This document shows positions 5,335-5,350 of a DNA stretch of 5,350 bases, one piece after another (the first letter of the stretch is position 1; each line of letters begins with the position of its first letter). The notes beneath the pieces are model-generated. The model had not been told where the DNA came from and made no database searches. It worked only from the letters and a program-made list of their open reading frames with translations. Both the position numbers and the translations under genes were made by a program. The DNA comes from Clostridia bacterium (GTDB lineage Bacteria; Bacillota; Clostridia; Christensenellales; Aristaeellaceae), in NCBI GenBank assembly GCA_017471125.1, contig JAFUWR010000125.1:1-5350 (forward strand), given 5' to 3'.

Positions 5335-5350
5335 AAATCCAGAATATTGA

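Overview
The window is GC-rich coding DNA with AT-rich promoters and looks like a Gram-positive bacterium of the phylum Bacillota, most likely a high-GC member of the Clostridia. The main taxonomic clue is the sigI-rsgI pair, a family known mainly from Bacilli and Clostridia. Strong purine-rich ribosome binding sites and canonical sigma-A type promoter hexamers agree with this. The species cannot be named from the sequence.

All five genes lie on the minus strand, so they are read from right to left. On the right, an AT-rich control region (5142-5350) carries two divergent sigma-A type promoters. The minus-strand one (TTGACG, 17 bp, TATACT) drives a three-gene unit: a sugar phosphate isomerase/epimerase-like TIM barrel protein (4365-5141), then trkA (2964-4334, TTG start), then trkH (1483-2964). 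trkA and trkH share one base (TAATG). A 12-bp-stem terminator just after trkH closes the unit. The plus-strand promoter (TTGATT, 17 bp, extended TG-N-TATAAT) points out of the right edge towards a gene that is not in the window. Between the two promoters lie a GC-rich hairpin and a 7-bp tandem repeat, whose minus strand has five evenly spaced GGG runs.

Left of the terminator is a roughly 110-base leader containing a nested inverted repeat. It is followed by a second unit: sigI (553-1332), which overlaps by 32 bases with the N-terminal part of rsgI (1-584, cut by the left edge). RsgI shows the expected cytoplasmic anti-sigma domain, one membrane helix and the extracellular DVNPS segment with the Asn-Pro bond at which RsgI proteins cleave themselves. 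Its external sensor domain lies outside the window.

Functionally, TrkA (two NAD-binding-type RCK modules) and TrkH (four pore loops) form a potassium uptake channel. SigI and RsgI form a transmembrane signalling pair linking an external signal to transcription. The TIM barrel protein shares the potassium transcript but lacks two of the four metal ligands of its family, so its role is open. The most interesting points are this degenerate barrel in a potassium operon, the palindrome inside its promoter spacer, and the G-quadruplex-capable repeat between the divergent promoters.
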